NCBI GenBank assembly: GCA_029261715.1
Contig: JAJDAT010000025.1
Span: 310,001-374,000, forward strand
Length of the DNA: 64,000 nucleotides
Direction of reading: 5' to 3'
Source: Nitrospinia bacterium
Lineage (GTDB): Bacteria; Nitrospinota; Nitrospinia; Nitrospinales; JAJDAT01
Below the pieces are notes generated by a model that saw only the letters and a program-made list of their open reading frames with translations, had not been told where the DNA came from and did no database searches. Each line of letters begins with the position of its first letter. Position 1 is the stretch's first letter. The translations under genes were made by a program, and so were the position numbers. Below, one piece after another: positions 44,122 to 54,119 of the stretch.

Positions 44122-45771
44122 TTAAAAGTTGGATTTTGCGGCATTTTTCAATTCAAAGGCAAAACAGGTCCCTTCATCAAGAACGCTTTCTACAAAAATG
44201 CGGCCTCCCATAAGTTCAACGAGACGCTTAGTGATGGTAAGTCCGATTCCAACCCCTTCAACCCCTGGATGATTGCTTTCTAATCGGTAAAAGGGAGCGA
44301 ATATGGTTTCCAGCTTTTCTTTTGGAATTCCTGGGCCGGTGTCGGTAACCGTGACACGAATTCTTCCCTCTGAGGTTTGGTCAGAATTCAAAGTAACAGA
44401 ACCCTGATTTTTATTGTATTTGATCGCATTGGTAGTCAAATTTAAAAGTATTTGAGCTAGTCGTAATGGATCGCCTGATACCATTAAATTGGAATTGTTG
44501 GAAGTTTTATTTATCAAAGAGATATTATTTCTATCAGCCATTTCGGAAACTAAAGGAAGCACTTTGCCTTCAATAATTTCGGAAAGAGACACGCTTTCCA
44601 TTGAGATTTTTATTTTCCCAGACTCAATACCGGATAGATCAAGAATTTCATTAATAAGCTCGAGTAAATGTTTCCCGGCTTTTCGTATATGGTCTAAGTT
44701 CGATTGTTGGTATTGCAATTTGTCTTCTTTACCCAGATCCATTTCCATCAGTTGTGAAAATCCCAAGATGGCATTCATAGGCGTCCGTAGTTCATGGCTC
44801 ATTCGGGCAAGGAATTCTGATTTTGCTTTGTTTGCATGTTCAGCCTCCTCCTTTGCTTCTTGCAAATAAGTGGTGCGATGTAAAACTTTATTCTCAAGCT
44901 CACTTTTAGCGTTTTCCAACTGCTTTAACCAAAACTCTTTTAACAGAAATAATTTTTTTAACTTTAATTGGGATTTAACTCGAGCTTTTACTTCTGTGTG
45001 GATAAACGGTTTAAGAATATAATCTGCAGCTCCTAAATTAAATCCGTTTTCTATATCAGTAGGTTCACTTTTTGCGGAAATTAAAATGATGGGAATATTT
45101 TTGGTAAAAACGTTTTCTTTAACGATTCGACAAACTTCAAACCCATTCATTTCTGGCATCATAATGTCTAAAAGAACCAAATCTGGCTGAACGCGAGGGA
45201 TTAAATCCACCGCAACTTTTCCATTAATAGCAATGCTCAAGGTTAGATTCAACGGTTCTAGAGTTGTTCTAAGAATATCAATGTTAGTTCGGTTATCTTC
45301 TACGATCATCACTTTCATCCCATCGATTGACGAAGGGTCTTTCCCCTGAAATAATTCTTTTTTCCTCTTATGGATTCCTAATAAGAGGTGTGTTTGAATA
45401 CGGTTGTAGACCTCGTCTACTTGGAAAGGTTTGGTTATATACTCGACGCAACCAACGGAAAACCCTTTTTCAATATCTTCGACTCCGGTTTTCCCCGTAA
45501 TAAAAATTATAGGAATTTCGCTAGTTTCTTCGTTTGCTTTTAGATGTTGGCAAACTTCAAAACCGCCCATTTGTGGCATCATGACGTCCATTAAGATGAT
45601 ATCTGGATTGAATTTATGGACGAGTTCGATTGCGGTTTTACCATTAGAGGCTGTTGAGATTTCAAAGCGTCCCGCTTTTAGCGTTTGTATTAAGACCCCG
45701 ATATTAGCGGGATTATCATCCACTAAGAGAATTTTTTTCCCCGTCAGGTTCGGTTTGTTCAAGGAGTTCAT
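44122..45771 (-). CDS. Hybrid histidine kinase with two N-terminal receiver domains
   Basis: About 549 residues from ATG 45771. Order: REC1 (about 13-130, Asp62 in [10 protein letters not shown]), REC2 (about 152-265, Asp near 203 in [13 protein letters not shown]), a short coiled coil, HisKA (H in [15 protein letters not shown], about 325) and HATPase_c with [24 protein letters not shown] and [17 protein letters not shown]. No membrane helix, so it senses something inside the cell or receives phosphate through its receivers. No cognate regulator beside it. The gene order with the HDOD protein may indicate joint function. Confidence 0.93.
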   Translation of the reverse strand: MNSLNKPNLTGKKILLVDDNPANIGVLIQTLKAGRFEISTASNGKTAIELVHKFNPDIILMDVMMPQMGGFEVCQHLKANEETSEIPIIFITGKTGVEDIEKGFSVGCVEYITKPFQVDEVYNRIQTHLLLGIHKRKKELFQGKDPSSIDGMKVMIVEDNRTNIDILRTTLEPLNLTLSIAINGKVAVDLIPRVQPDLVLLDIMMPEMNGFEVCRIVKENVFTKNIPIILISAKSEPTDIENGFNLGAADYILKPFIHTEVKARVKSQLKLKKLFLLKEFWLKQLENAKSELENKVLHRTTYLQEAKEEAEHANKAKSEFLARMSHELRTPMNAILGFSQLMEMDLGKEDKLQYQQSNLDHIRKAGKHLLELINEILDLSGIESGKIKISMESVSLSEIIEGKVLPLVSEMADRNNISLINKTSNNSNLMVSGDPLRLAQILLNLTTNAIKYNKNQGSVTLNSDQTSEGRIRVTVTDTGPGIPKEKLETIFAPFYRLESNHPGVEGVGIGLTITKRLVELMGGRIFVESVLDEGTCFAFELKNAAKSNF

Positions 45772-45820
45772 TTTAAGGTGCAAAGCTTTTTAGGTTAAAG
45801 GCAATCGTTTCCGAATTCTA

Positions 45821-46657
45821 TTATTCAAAATAATTTAAAAAATCTTCAATGATTTCTGGGGCGTTCATTTTCAAGTTTTCCCAATCTTCTAGAGTTATTC
45901 CAATCTGGTTTAAGTGACAATCGTCCAAAGGTTCAGTCAATATATCCCCATTAGAGCCAAAGTTTAATTCCATCGCCAAGATGTTAGCTGAATAAATAGT
46001 CCAAACGAGATGAGGAAATTCTTCAGATTCATTAGGGGTGTGGTGGTAAAGTGCGGCTTCTACTAGGGGTTTTGGAATTCCCCATGCATCCAAAAGACCT
46101 CCTCCAAGATCGCAGTGGTTGTATCCCAAATATTGGTTTTCTAGGATAAATAGTTTTTTCTTCTGCTTTTCACACTGCAAAAGGATGTTCTGAGCAATTT
46201 TAGGGACCTTATTGAAAATCACCAGGCTGCCAATATTATGAAGCATCCCAGCCATAAAATATCTTTCTAAGTTAGGAAAGTTATTTAAACTACAAACTTC
46301 ACGGGCTATTACGCCGCAGGCGATGCTATTACGCCAAAATGAATTTAAATCTATTAAACTCTTTGGAACATTGTTAAATGAACTTCTTAACACGGTCGAA
46401 AGAGCGAGTAATTTTAGTTCTTCTCTTCCAATAATAGTTAATGCATGAGGGATAGTTTCTATGTGTTGTGATAATCCCCATAAAGGACTGTTTGCCATTT
46501 TTAGAATCCGGGTAGAAATTCCAGGGTCGCCTTGGACAATTCTCGCTATTTCATCGGTTTCAATGTTTTCATCGTTTAATGCTTTCTCAAGCTTAAAATA
46601 GACAATAGGTAATGACGTAAGGTTTGAGTCAATTAAATCATTTATGCTATTAAGCAT
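45821..46657 (-). CDS. HDOD-domain signalling protein
   Basis: 278 residues. The HDOD domain covers most of the chain: SIxDLI start, VQGDPGISTRILKMANSPLWG, ALTIIGREELKLLALSTVL and FMAGMLHNIGSLVIF. HDOD proteins lack the full HD catalytic pair and usually act as adaptors in chemotaxis or second-messenger regulation. It lies 49 bases upstream of the hybrid kinase on the same strand, probably one operon. Confidence 0.88.
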   Translation of the reverse strand: MLNSINDLIDSNLTSLPIVYFKLEKALNDENIETDEIARIVQGDPGISTRILKMANSPLWGLSQHIETIPHALTIIGREELKLLALSTVLRSSFNNVPKSLIDLNSFWRNSIACGVIAREVCSLNNFPNLERYFMAGMLHNIGSLVIFNKVPKIAQNILLQCEKQKKKLFILENQYLGYNHCDLGGGLLDAWGIPKPLVEAALYHHTPNESEEFPHLVWTIYSANILAMELNFGSNGDILTEPLDDCHLNQIGITLEDWENLKMNAPEIIEDFLNYFE

Positions 46658-47298
46658 ACATTTCTTTCCACTATTGTATTGAGACGAATCAGAAACATTG
46701 ATTTATGTTTACGTGCCTGTTGGAAAAGGGAGTAAACAGTAACATTTCAGAATAAGATAATTATTAAGATGTTACATAGTTTTACGCCGTAAATCAATGG
46801 GGCTAATATGGAAAGCCAAAGAATCTTGCATGCAGATAGCTTAATTCAGTAGCAATCTTAAGAGTTGACGTCGATACTTTGTTTTGATAATTGTAATTTT
46901 AACTCTGTAGGTTTTGCTGAATTTTCTGATTAGTTTTGTTTTTGTCGTGTTTTTTATGGTTTATTTTTTTTTGTAAATTTTGTTTATTTTTATGTACTTA
47001 GATTTATTAAGTTAATGTGTTAGGTTGTGTATTTTTTGTGCGTGAGTAATCCTGATAATTCAAACTACATATGAGATATTTTAGAGAAAAGACAAAGTCT
47101 TTTGTTTTTAGGATATTGCAGATTCTATTTGTTTCAGGAGGACAGTAATATGGGTTTTTGAATGGGGCAAAGAGTTTTTGAGATATTTGCTTTACTGCTT
47201 ATTTTTTTTAATGGGAGGGAGGTTAAGGAAATTGGAAATTCTTTTCCTTTTTCAATAAGCCAGGAAATGTTGTTTGTTAATGTTGTTTTAATTAAGCT
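46658..47298. other. Long GT-rich intergenic region
   Basis: About 640 bases, strongly T/G-rich on the plus strand from about 46880 to 47280 (runs of T with TTTTTGT motifs). It holds AGGAGG (47137) eight bases before a three-codon frame MGF then TGA, nothing longer. No known RNA motif recognised. It precedes the minus-strand HDOD gene and follows the helicase gene. Confidence 0.45.
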
Positions 47299-48624
47299 TT
47301 AACCCTTTGAGGGGCCGCCGCGCCGTGGGTTGCGGGTTCTATTTCCTGGGGGGCGACCTCGGTTAGGTCTTGACCCAGTTCTGGAGTTTCCGTTTCTTCT
47401 TGGAGGGGGGCCTGTGCGTTTTTTCTCGGGTCTTTCGGGAGCGACTTTGTAATCAAAAAATAGACTTTCGTCTGGCCATACGACGGGAATTTTAGCTTTT
47501 AAAGTTTCTTCTATTCGTTCTAAATGCTGAATATAGTCTTCACATCCTAATGAAATCGCGACACCTTTGGCGCCTGCTCTCGCTGTTCTACCTATCCTAT
47601 GAATATAGTCTTCTGGGTCTTGTGGTATATCGTAATTGATGACGTGGCTAATGTCGTCAATGTGCAATCCTCTGGATGCAACGTCGGTCGCTATTAATAT
47701 CTGGACTTCTCCCGAGCTAAATTTCTCCAATACTCGAATACGTACTCTTTGGTTGACGTCGCCACTGATCTGAGAGGCTTTATATCCATTAAGGCTAAGG
47801 TTTGCTTCTACGTTTTCTGCGGCGCGTTTAGTATTGCAGAATATAATGGTTTTTTCTGCGCCTTCTTTTTTGAGTAAGCCAAATAATAAGTTTAGCTTTT
47901 CCGTAGAGTCGGCGTGATAAATGGATTGCTCCACCTCGTCTACCACAATTTTTCCCGGCTCCACTTGGACTTTTTCCGCGTTATTCATGTGCTCGTAGCA
48001 GAGCTCCATGACTTGAAACGAAAGGGTTGCCGAAAACAACATTGATAGTCTTTTGTTGTAGGGAGAGATGTTGCGCAAAATGTAACGTGTATCTTGGATA
48101 AATCCCATGTCGAAAAGACGGTCAGCTTCGTCAATGACTAATACTTCGACTGACTTTAGGCTGAAAAACTTCTGTTTGTAAAAGTCAATCAAGCGACCAG
48201 GGGTAACTATAATTATATCGACTCCGGCTTTAATCTGGTTTTTTTGTTTTTCGTAGTCGATTCCGCCGTGAATACACAGTGTTTTGAAGTTGCAGTATTT
48301 TCCTAGTACGTCGGCATCTTTTAGGATTTGTCGCGCTAATTCCCTTGTGGGGGCGATTATGATCGCTCTAGGAGCTACCCAACCTTTTCCTCTAGGTTCT
48401 GGAGTTGGGTTTCTGAGTAGTTGAGAGAAAAGAGAGATCAAAAATGCGGCAGTTTTACCTGTGCCAGTTTGGGCTTGGCCCGCTACGTCCTTTCCATTCA
48501 AGGATATAGGTAATGATTTGGCTTGAATTGGGGTACAGTAATCGAACCCAGCTTCGGCTATTCCTTTAAGAACTAACTCTGGAATATCTAAGGAATTAAA
48601 TTTAATTGGAGAGGGGGCAGTCAA
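47299..48624 (-). CDS. DEAD-box RNA helicase
   Basis: 441 residues from TTG (48624), the only suitable start, with no clear Shine-Dalgarno. Motifs in order: Q motif FDYCTPIQAKSLP, Walker A AQTGTGKT, PTRELA, VLVIDEADRLFDMGF, SAT (FSATLSF), RGLHIDDISHVINYD and HRIGRTARAG. The C-terminal 45 residues are Arg/Gly/Pro-rich (RRNGNSRTGSRPNRGRPPG) and probably bind RNA. RhlB/RhlE-like; it unwinds RNA in ribosome assembly, decay or cold adaptation. Confidence 0.95.
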   Translation of the reverse strand: MTAPSPIKFNSLDIPELVLKGIAEAGFDYCTPIQAKSLPISLNGKDVAGQAQTGTGKTAAFLISLFSQLLRNPTPEPRGKGWVAPRAIIIAPTRELARQILKDADVLGKYCNFKTLCIHGGIDYEKQKNQIKAGVDIIIVTPGRLIDFYKQKFFSLKSVEVLVIDEADRLFDMGFIQDTRYILRNISPYNKRLSMLFSATLSFQVMELCYEHMNNAEKVQVEPGKIVVDEVEQSIYHADSTEKLNLLFGLLKKEGAEKTIIFCNTKRAAENVEANLSLNGYKASQISGDVNQRVRIRVLEKFSSGEVQILIATDVASRGLHIDDISHVINYDIPQDPEDYIHRIGRTARAGAKGVAISLGCEDYIQHLERIEETLKAKIPVVWPDESLFFDYKVAPERPEKKRTGPPPRRNGNSRTGSRPNRGRPPGNRTRNPRRGGPSKG

Positions 48625-48865
48625 ATTATAGGGCTAGTTCTTGATGTAGGATTTTGTAGGATTTCTATAAACATTTATTTTTAGTTCGTTAATATAATTT
48701 GTATTCTAAAAATGTTTCCAATGGTTTGCAAGTTCAATTCTTTATTTTTATTGACGAGAGGTGAGATAAATGGTTGAATGGCACTTTTTTGATAATTAAA
48801 TCACCTTCGAATACTGTTGATTTGTTGGGTGGTTAAAAGCTTTTTTGTAAGGTTTAGGGTTTAAA

Positions 48866-50590
48866 ATGATAAAGCATGATGTAGTGATCGTTGGTTCTGG
48901 CTTGGCTGGAATGAGAGCGGCGTTGGAAGTTTGTAAAGAACTAGACGTTGCTGTATTAAGCAAAGTGTATCCCACCAGATCGCATTCAGGAGCGGCACAG
49001 GGTGGAATTGCCGCAAGTTTAGGTAATGTTGAGAGCGATAGTTGGGAAGAGCACATGTTTGATACGATCAAGGGTGGCGATTACTTGAACGATCAAGATG
49101 CAGTGGAAGAATACGTTAAAGCGGCTCCTCGAGTAATATACGAATTGGAACGTATGGGGTGTGTTTTTAGCCGAACAGCAGATGGAAAAATTGCGCAAAG
49201 AAGTTTTGGTGGGCATTCAAAGCCAAGAGCATGTTTCTCTGCCGATAGGACAGGTCATGCTGTATTGCACGCTCTACATGAACAAATATTAAAAGAAAGC
49301 AAATCTATTAAGATTTATTCTGAATGGAGTATGCATTCTTTAACTATAGAGGATGGTCAGTGCAAAGGGATTGTTGTTAGTAATATTCGGACTGGCGAAG
49401 TTGAAGTTATTCAAGGTAAAGCCGTTATTTTTGCGACCGGAGGTTATGGTCGGGTTTTTAAAATTACCTCGAATGCATTTGCCAGCACAGCTGACGGGGC
49501 TATTGCGGCATTTGATGCAGGCCTTCCTATAGAAGATGCCGAGTTTGTTCAGTTCCATCCATCGGGTTTGTATAGACAAGGAATTTTATTCTCTGAGGCG
49601 GCGCGAGGCGAGGGCGGCTACTTAGTTAATGGAAACGGCGAACGTTTCATGGAAAAATATGCCCCATCCCGAATGGAATTGGCCCCAAGAGATATTGTTG
49701 CCCGTGCAGAGCAAAGCGAAATTGACGCTGGTAGAGGAGGCGGAGGAAAAGGTCCTGGTGAAGGGTTTATTAATTTAGATCTCAGGCATTTAGGTGAAGC
49801 TCGTATTATGGAGAGGCTTCCTCAAATTAGACAACTCGGTATCGACTTTATTGGAGTGGATTGTATTAAAGATCCATTACCGATTCAGCCAACAGCTCAT
49901 TATTCTATGGGCGGTATTCCGACTGATATGTTTGGTCAAGTTATTGTAGACTCCGAGGGTACCCACATGCCTGGATTTTTTGCGGCAGGTGAATGTGCAT
50001 GCGTTTCAGTTCATGGAGGTAACCGGTTAGGAACGAACTCTCTATTAGAGGCTGTTGTATTTGGAGAACGCGCTGGCAAAGCCGCTTTGGAGTATGCCAG
50101 GAAAACCGGATTTGAAAAAATAAACGAAAGCCATCAAAAAACTAAAGTTCTTAAAGTAATGGAGGAAGTTTACCAAAGCGATGGAACCGAAAGTTATAAT
50201 GATATTCGTAACGAAATGAAAGAAATCATGATGGCGAATTGTGGCGTCTTTCGCGATGAAGATAGACTAAAAGAATGCGTCGATACCTTACAGAAACTGC
50301 AAGTAAGATTTAAAAAGGGAAAAGTTACGGATAAGGGCAAATTGTTTAATACTGAGATTTATGAAATTCTTGAATTAAGCAATATGTTAAAAATGGCTGA
50401 GATTATTTCTACCGCTGCTCTGAATAGAAAAGAATCTCGCGGTGGTCATTTCCGAACCGACCATGATAAGAGAGACGATGAAAACTTTTTGAAGCATTCC
50501 ATGCTTTCTAAATCCGAAGACAATTCTATTGATATTAAATATAAACCTGTTGTCATTACCAAATATCAACCAAAAGAAAGAACCTATTAA
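48866..50590 (+). CDS. sdhA: Succinate dehydrogenase/fumarate reductase flavoprotein subunit
   Basis: 574 residues. FAD-binding start [19 protein letters not shown] and covalent-FAD His40 in [17 protein letters not shown], then [35 protein letters not shown], and [10 protein letters not shown] with a catalytic Arg region. The 574-residue length is standard. It oxidises succinate or reduces fumarate. Its stop overlaps the sdhB start by one base (TAATG). The operon third gene is a CCG protein in place of membrane cytochrome b, as in type E complexes. Confidence 0.95.
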   Translation: MIKHDVVIVGSGLAGMRAALEVCKELDVAVLSKVYPTRSHSGAAQGGIAASLGNVESDSWEEHMFDTIKGGDYLNDQDAVEEYVKAAPRVIYELERMGCVFSRTADGKIAQRSFGGHSKPRACFSADRTGHAVLHALHEQILKESKSIKIYSEWSMHSLTIEDGQCKGIVVSNIRTGEVEVIQGKAVIFATGGYGRVFKITSNAFASTADGAIAAFDAGLPIEDAEFVQFHPSGLYRQGILFSEAARGEGGYLVNGNGERFMEKYAPSRMELAPRDIVARAEQSEIDAGRGGGGKGPGEGFINLDLRHLGEARIMERLPQIRQLGIDFIGVDCIKDPLPIQPTAHYSMGGIPTDMFGQVIVDSEGTHMPGFFAAGECACVSVHGGNRLGTNSLLEAVVFGERAGKAALEYARKTGFEKINESHQKTKVLKVMEEVYQSDGTESYNDIRNEMKEIMMANCGVFRDEDRLKECVDTLQKLQVRFKKGKVTDKGKLFNTEIYEILELSNMLKMAEIISTAALNRKESRGGHFRTDHDKRDDENFLKHSMLSKSEDNSIDIKYKPVVITKYQPKERTY

Positions 50591-51531
50591 TGACTACATT
50601 TAGGATCAAAAGATATAATCCGGAAAAGCAACCCGAGCCTTATTTCGAGGAATTTAAAGTCGACGCGACCGAGGGAATCACTGTTTTGGATTGTCTTAAT
50701 GACATTAAATGGACCCAGGACGGTACTTTATCTTACCGGATGTCGTGCCGTAGCGCTATTTGTGGTTCTTGCGCTGTCAAAGCCAACGGTCATGCAATTT
50801 TAGCGTGTCAACGTCAAGCGGAACACATTGCTGATAAAGACGATACGGTTACTATTGAGCCTTTGGGTAATATGAAACCGATTAAAGATTTGGTGGTCGA
50901 TTTCAAGCCGTTTTGGGACAAAATTGATAAAGTAAAACCTTATTTACATAACGACACTCCCGCTCCGGAAAAAGAACGCACTCAGTCTCCAGAAGAATTT
51001 AGACTGATTGACGATGCCAGCACTTGTATTATGTGTGGCGCTTGCTATTCCGATTGTAATGTTTTGGAAGTTGACGACAACTTTTTAGGACCTGCGGCTT
51101 TAGCTAAAGCTCAGCGATTTGTTGGCGACTCTAGGGACAAATCAACGCTTGAACGTGTTAAAGAATTAAGCGAGCCTGGTGGAATATGGGATTGTACTCA
51201 TTGCGGGGAATGTGTTGAGAGATGTCCAAAACCAGCGCAACCTTTTTACCGCATCAAAGAAGTTATGGCATCCGCTTTGGAAGAAGGTGTCCATAATAAT
51301 AATGGGGCAAGGCATGCCTTGTCATTTACGAAGTCTGTTAAACATAGTGGACGGTTAAACGAGAATCAAATACCCGTGGAATCAGTGGGTTTCTTTAATA
51401 TAAAAGGTCTATTAGAGCTTATTCCGATTGGTATCAGGATGTTGTTAAAAGGTAAAACCCCGCCAATCCTTCATAGATCTATTAAAGAAGCCGATGACGT
51501 TAAGCGAATTTATAGGGAGTTAGGAGAATGA
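50590..51531 (+). CDS. sdhB: Succinate dehydrogenase/fumarate reductase iron-sulfur subunit
   Basis: 313 residues. The [2Fe-2S] ligands are in CRSAICGSCAVKANGHAILAC (Cys53, 58, 61, 73). The C-terminal domain carries CIMCGACYSDCN (near 146) and CTHCGECVERCPKPAQP (near 201) for the other clusters. It links the flavin to the quinone- or electron-accepting module. It overlaps both neighbours (one base and four bases), so the three genes are tightly coupled. The C-terminal extension after the clusters is longer than in Escherichia coli SdhB. Confidence 0.95.
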   Translation: MTTFRIKRYNPEKQPEPYFEEFKVDATEGITVLDCLNDIKWTQDGTLSYRMSCRSAICGSCAVKANGHAILACQRQAEHIADKDDTVTIEPLGNMKPIKDLVVDFKPFWDKIDKVKPYLHNDTPAPEKERTQSPEEFRLIDDASTCIMCGACYSDCNVLEVDDNFLGPAALAKAQRFVGDSRDKSTLERVKELSEPGGIWDCTHCGECVERCPKPAQPFYRIKEVMASALEEGVHNNNGARHALSFTKSVKHSGRLNENQIPVESVGFFNIKGLLELIPIGIRMLLKGKTPPILHRSIKEADDVKRIYRELGE

Positions 51532-52406
51532 AGTTTGCCTTATTTACTGGATGTGTCTCTAAAGGCGCTACCCGGGAACTGATGGTTTCTACAATGAAAG
51601 CCGCTGATGGGCTTGGAATTGATTTTGTTGAAATGAAAAGCGCTTCTTGTTGTGGCGCAGGTGTTGTTTCTGAAAAAAGTCCGATTTTAAATGATGCCTT
51701 AAACGCCAGGAATTTTGCGATTGCCGAGGAACAAGGGTTGGATTTGATCACTATTTGTTCAACTTGCCAAGGTAATTTAAAAAAATCTGAATGTAAGATT
51801 GATTCCGATGAAGAATATAAGAATAAGATCAATGGTGTTTTGAAAGAAGGCGGTCATCAGTATCAAGGCGGCAAAATAAACATCAAACATTTTGCTCATA
51901 TTTTGTCGACTCCCGAAGGGTTGGAACTCTTAAAAAGCAAAGTTAAGAAGCCGCTAAAAGGGTTAAAAGTAGCCGCCTTTTATGGTTGTTATATTTTGCG
52001 TCCATCAGGTTTATCGGATTTTGACAAACCAGACGATCCACATGGTATGGAAGATATTTTTGAAGCTGTGGGTGCTACCCCGGTTTATTACGAAAGCCGA
52101 ATTAAATGTTGTGGCTTTCCTATTGTTATGATGAATAAGACCGCGTCTTTGGATATGGCTGGCAACGCTTTGTTAGATGCCATTCAAAGTGGCGCGGATG
52201 TGGTTGTCACCGGTTGCCCTTTATGTCATTTGAGTTTGGACGCTTATCAGCCAGAAATTCGTAAACTTAAAGAAAAAGGCTACGATATTCCGATACTTCA
52301 TCTTCCCCAATTAATTTCTCTCGCATTAGGTCACACGCCTAAAGAACTAGATATGCACAAACATATCATTGGTGGAGAAAGAATCATGGACAAGGTAACT
52401 GCTTAA
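51528..52406 (+). CDS. CCG-domain (HdrB-like) subunit of type E fumarate reductase
   Basis: 292 residues with two CCG motifs: ASCCGAGVV with partner CSTCQGNLKKSE, and IKCCGFPIVM with CPLCHLSLDAY. Such cysteine-rich proteins bind unusual [4Fe-4S] clusters, as in HdrB and SdhE of archaea, Campylobacter and reductive-TCA bacteria. It replaces the membrane cytochrome b anchor. No membrane helix is seen, so the electron acceptor could be soluble or the protein peripherally attached. It starts within the end of sdhB. Confidence 0.92.
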   Translation: MKFALFTGCVSKGATRELMVSTMKAADGLGIDFVEMKSASCCGAGVVSEKSPILNDALNARNFAIAEEQGLDLITICSTCQGNLKKSECKIDSDEEYKNKINGVLKEGGHQYQGGKINIKHFAHILSTPEGLELLKSKVKKPLKGLKVAAFYGCYILRPSGLSDFDKPDDPHGMEDIFEAVGATPVYYESRIKCCGFPIVMMNKTASLDMAGNALLDAIQSGADVVVTGCPLCHLSLDAYQPEIRKLKEKGYDIPILHLPQLISLALGHTPKELDMHKHIIGGERIMDKVTA

Positions 52407-52455
52407 AAACAAAACGTATTTTCCTTCAAAATAGGATCGGCTCTGAAATTGACTT

Positions 52456-52482
52456 TTCGTGTTAAAATTCTTTTAACACGAA
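52456..52482. other. Perfect 12-base inverted repeat
   Basis: TTCGTGTTAAAA (52456-52467), a TTC loop and TTTTAACACGAA (52471-52482). No T tract follows on either side, so it could be an operator, an attenuator or a weak terminator for the sdh operon. It lies 32 bases before the dicarboxylate transporter start. Confidence 0.6.
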
Positions 52483-52513
52483 CCGACCTCGTTAATTTAC
52501 CCGATCCTATAGA

Positions 52514-54055
52514 TTGACTCCCAACCGTTTTAAAATAAAATACTCCTTCTTTTTTCTAGGGCTTTTTGTTTTTTTTGCCGTTTTGGCGATCCCTACAGAA
52601 ATGCCACCTTCGGCCCATAAGCTTGCGGCTATTGTATCTTTAATGGCTATATGGTGGGTTGGCGAAGCTGTTCCTATTCCCGTTACCGCTTTAATTCCCA
52701 TAGTTTTATTTCCCCTATTAGGGGTCATGTCGGCAAAAGAAATTGCGCCTAATTACTCCAACCATTTAGTTTTTCTTTTTTTTGGCGGTTTTTCAATCGC
52801 ATTGGCGATGGAGAAGTGGGGACTTCATAAACGTATTGCGCTTAATATTATTTTGGCAATAGGTAGTAATGTTGAGAGGACTATTTTAGGATTTATGTTG
52901 GCTACGGGTTTTCTTTCCATGTGGATATCAAATACCGCGACAGTTTTAATGATGCTACCCGTTGCTATGGCAGTGGTTAAGGAATTATCTAAAGGGGCGG
53001 TTGCTGAGGGAATTGAGAGCTCGGAAGAATTGTCATCCATTGAAAGCAGTTTGGGCTGCGTCTTCATGTTGGGTATTGCTTATTCCGCTAGTATTGGCGG
53101 TATATCGACATTAATTGGAACTCCTCCTAATGTTGTCTTAGCCGGTTTGTTTAAGAATTATTCACAAGGGGGAGCCGAAATATCTTTTGGGCAATGGATG
53201 GTTTTTACCTTGCCGTTATCTGTAATTTTTACCTTTTCCGTTTGGATATTTCTATGTCGGTACGCTTCCGATATTCCGTTTAAGCAAATTAAATTTAAAT
53301 TTTCTCAAGAAATCGTATCGGAACAAGTTGATAAATTAGGAGCCTTGAGCAAAGAAGAGAAGTTTGTTTCTTGGGTTTTTGGCGCAACCGCATTTTTATG
53401 GATATTTAGGAAGCCCATGCAGATCTCGGAATGGGCAATTCCTGGTTGGTCACAATGGTTTAGCGATCCTAGTTTAATTCAAGATTCTACTGTTGCGATG
53501 GCGATGGCTCTTCTTCTTTTTTGCGTGCCTTTAAACTTATTTGGTGATCTGGAATCTAAAAGAGATAAAGAGCTTTGCGCGCTTGATTGGAAAACGATAG
53601 AAACAAAAATGCCTTGGGGAATTCTTCTGTTATTTGGAGGTGGTTTTGCTTTAGCGGCAGGTTTTGGGAAAACAGGGTTGGATCAGTGGATTGGATCCCA
53701 ACTTTTGGGCGTTTTTGAGTTGCCCATTTGGGCGATTATTTTTATCGTTTGTTTTTCTGTTACTTTTTTAACCGAACTTACCTCTAACACGGCAACGGCA
53801 ACAATGATTTTGCCCATTCTTGGTGCATTGAGCGTCAAAGGAAATATTGATCCTATTTATTTAATGTTTCCAGCAGCTTTAGCGGCTTCTTTTGCTTTTA
53901 TGTTACCGGTTGCGACGCCCCCAAACGCAATTGTGTTTGGTTCTGGTTGGGTAAAGATTTCTAAAATGGCAAAAGTAGGAGTCGTGGTGAATATAATTGG
54001 GGCAATTGTTATTACCTTATTTACGGTTTTTTGGCTACCGTTGATTTTTGATTAA
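52514..54055 (+). CDS. SLC13/DASS sodium:dicarboxylate symporter
   Basis: 513 residues with about 11-12 membrane helices. TTG start without clear ribosome site, kept because it supplies the first helix (FFFLGLFVFFAVLAI). Both sodium-binding motif halves are present: ISNTATVLMMLPVAM with IGTPPNVVL, and ELTSNTATATMILPIL with ATPPNAIVFGSG. The first substrate loop IPVTALIPIVLFPLLGVM is family-typical. It likely imports C4-dicarboxylates such as succinate, fumarate or malate, and fits the preceding fumarate reductase operon. Confidence 0.93.
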   Translation: MTPNRFKIKYSFFFLGLFVFFAVLAIPTEMPPSAHKLAAIVSLMAIWWVGEAVPIPVTALIPIVLFPLLGVMSAKEIAPNYSNHLVFLFFGGFSIALAMEKWGLHKRIALNIILAIGSNVERTILGFMLATGFLSMWISNTATVLMMLPVAMAVVKELSKGAVAEGIESSEELSSIESSLGCVFMLGIAYSASIGGISTLIGTPPNVVLAGLFKNYSQGGAEISFGQWMVFTLPLSVIFTFSVWIFLCRYASDIPFKQIKFKFSQEIVSEQVDKLGALSKEEKFVSWVFGATAFLWIFRKPMQISEWAIPGWSQWFSDPSLIQDSTVAMAMALLLFCVPLNLFGDLESKRDKELCALDWKTIETKMPWGILLLFGGGFALAAGFGKTGLDQWIGSQLLGVFELPIWAIIFIVCFSVTFLTELTSNTATATMILPILGALSVKGNIDPIYLMFPAALAASFAFMLPVATPPNAIVFGSGWVKISKMAKVGVVVNIIGAIVITLFTVFWLPLIFD

Positions 54056-54119
54056 AACCGCCTCTTTTTTTCTTAAATACATGAAATTTTTTTTAAAAAC
54101 TTTGTGAAAAAAAATAAAC

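Noticed and set aside
48600-48640. TATAAT immediately upstream of the helicase TTG as its -10 box
   Set aside because: Transcription would begin inside the reading frame, and no -35 is apparent. Probably a chance match in AT-rich sequence.
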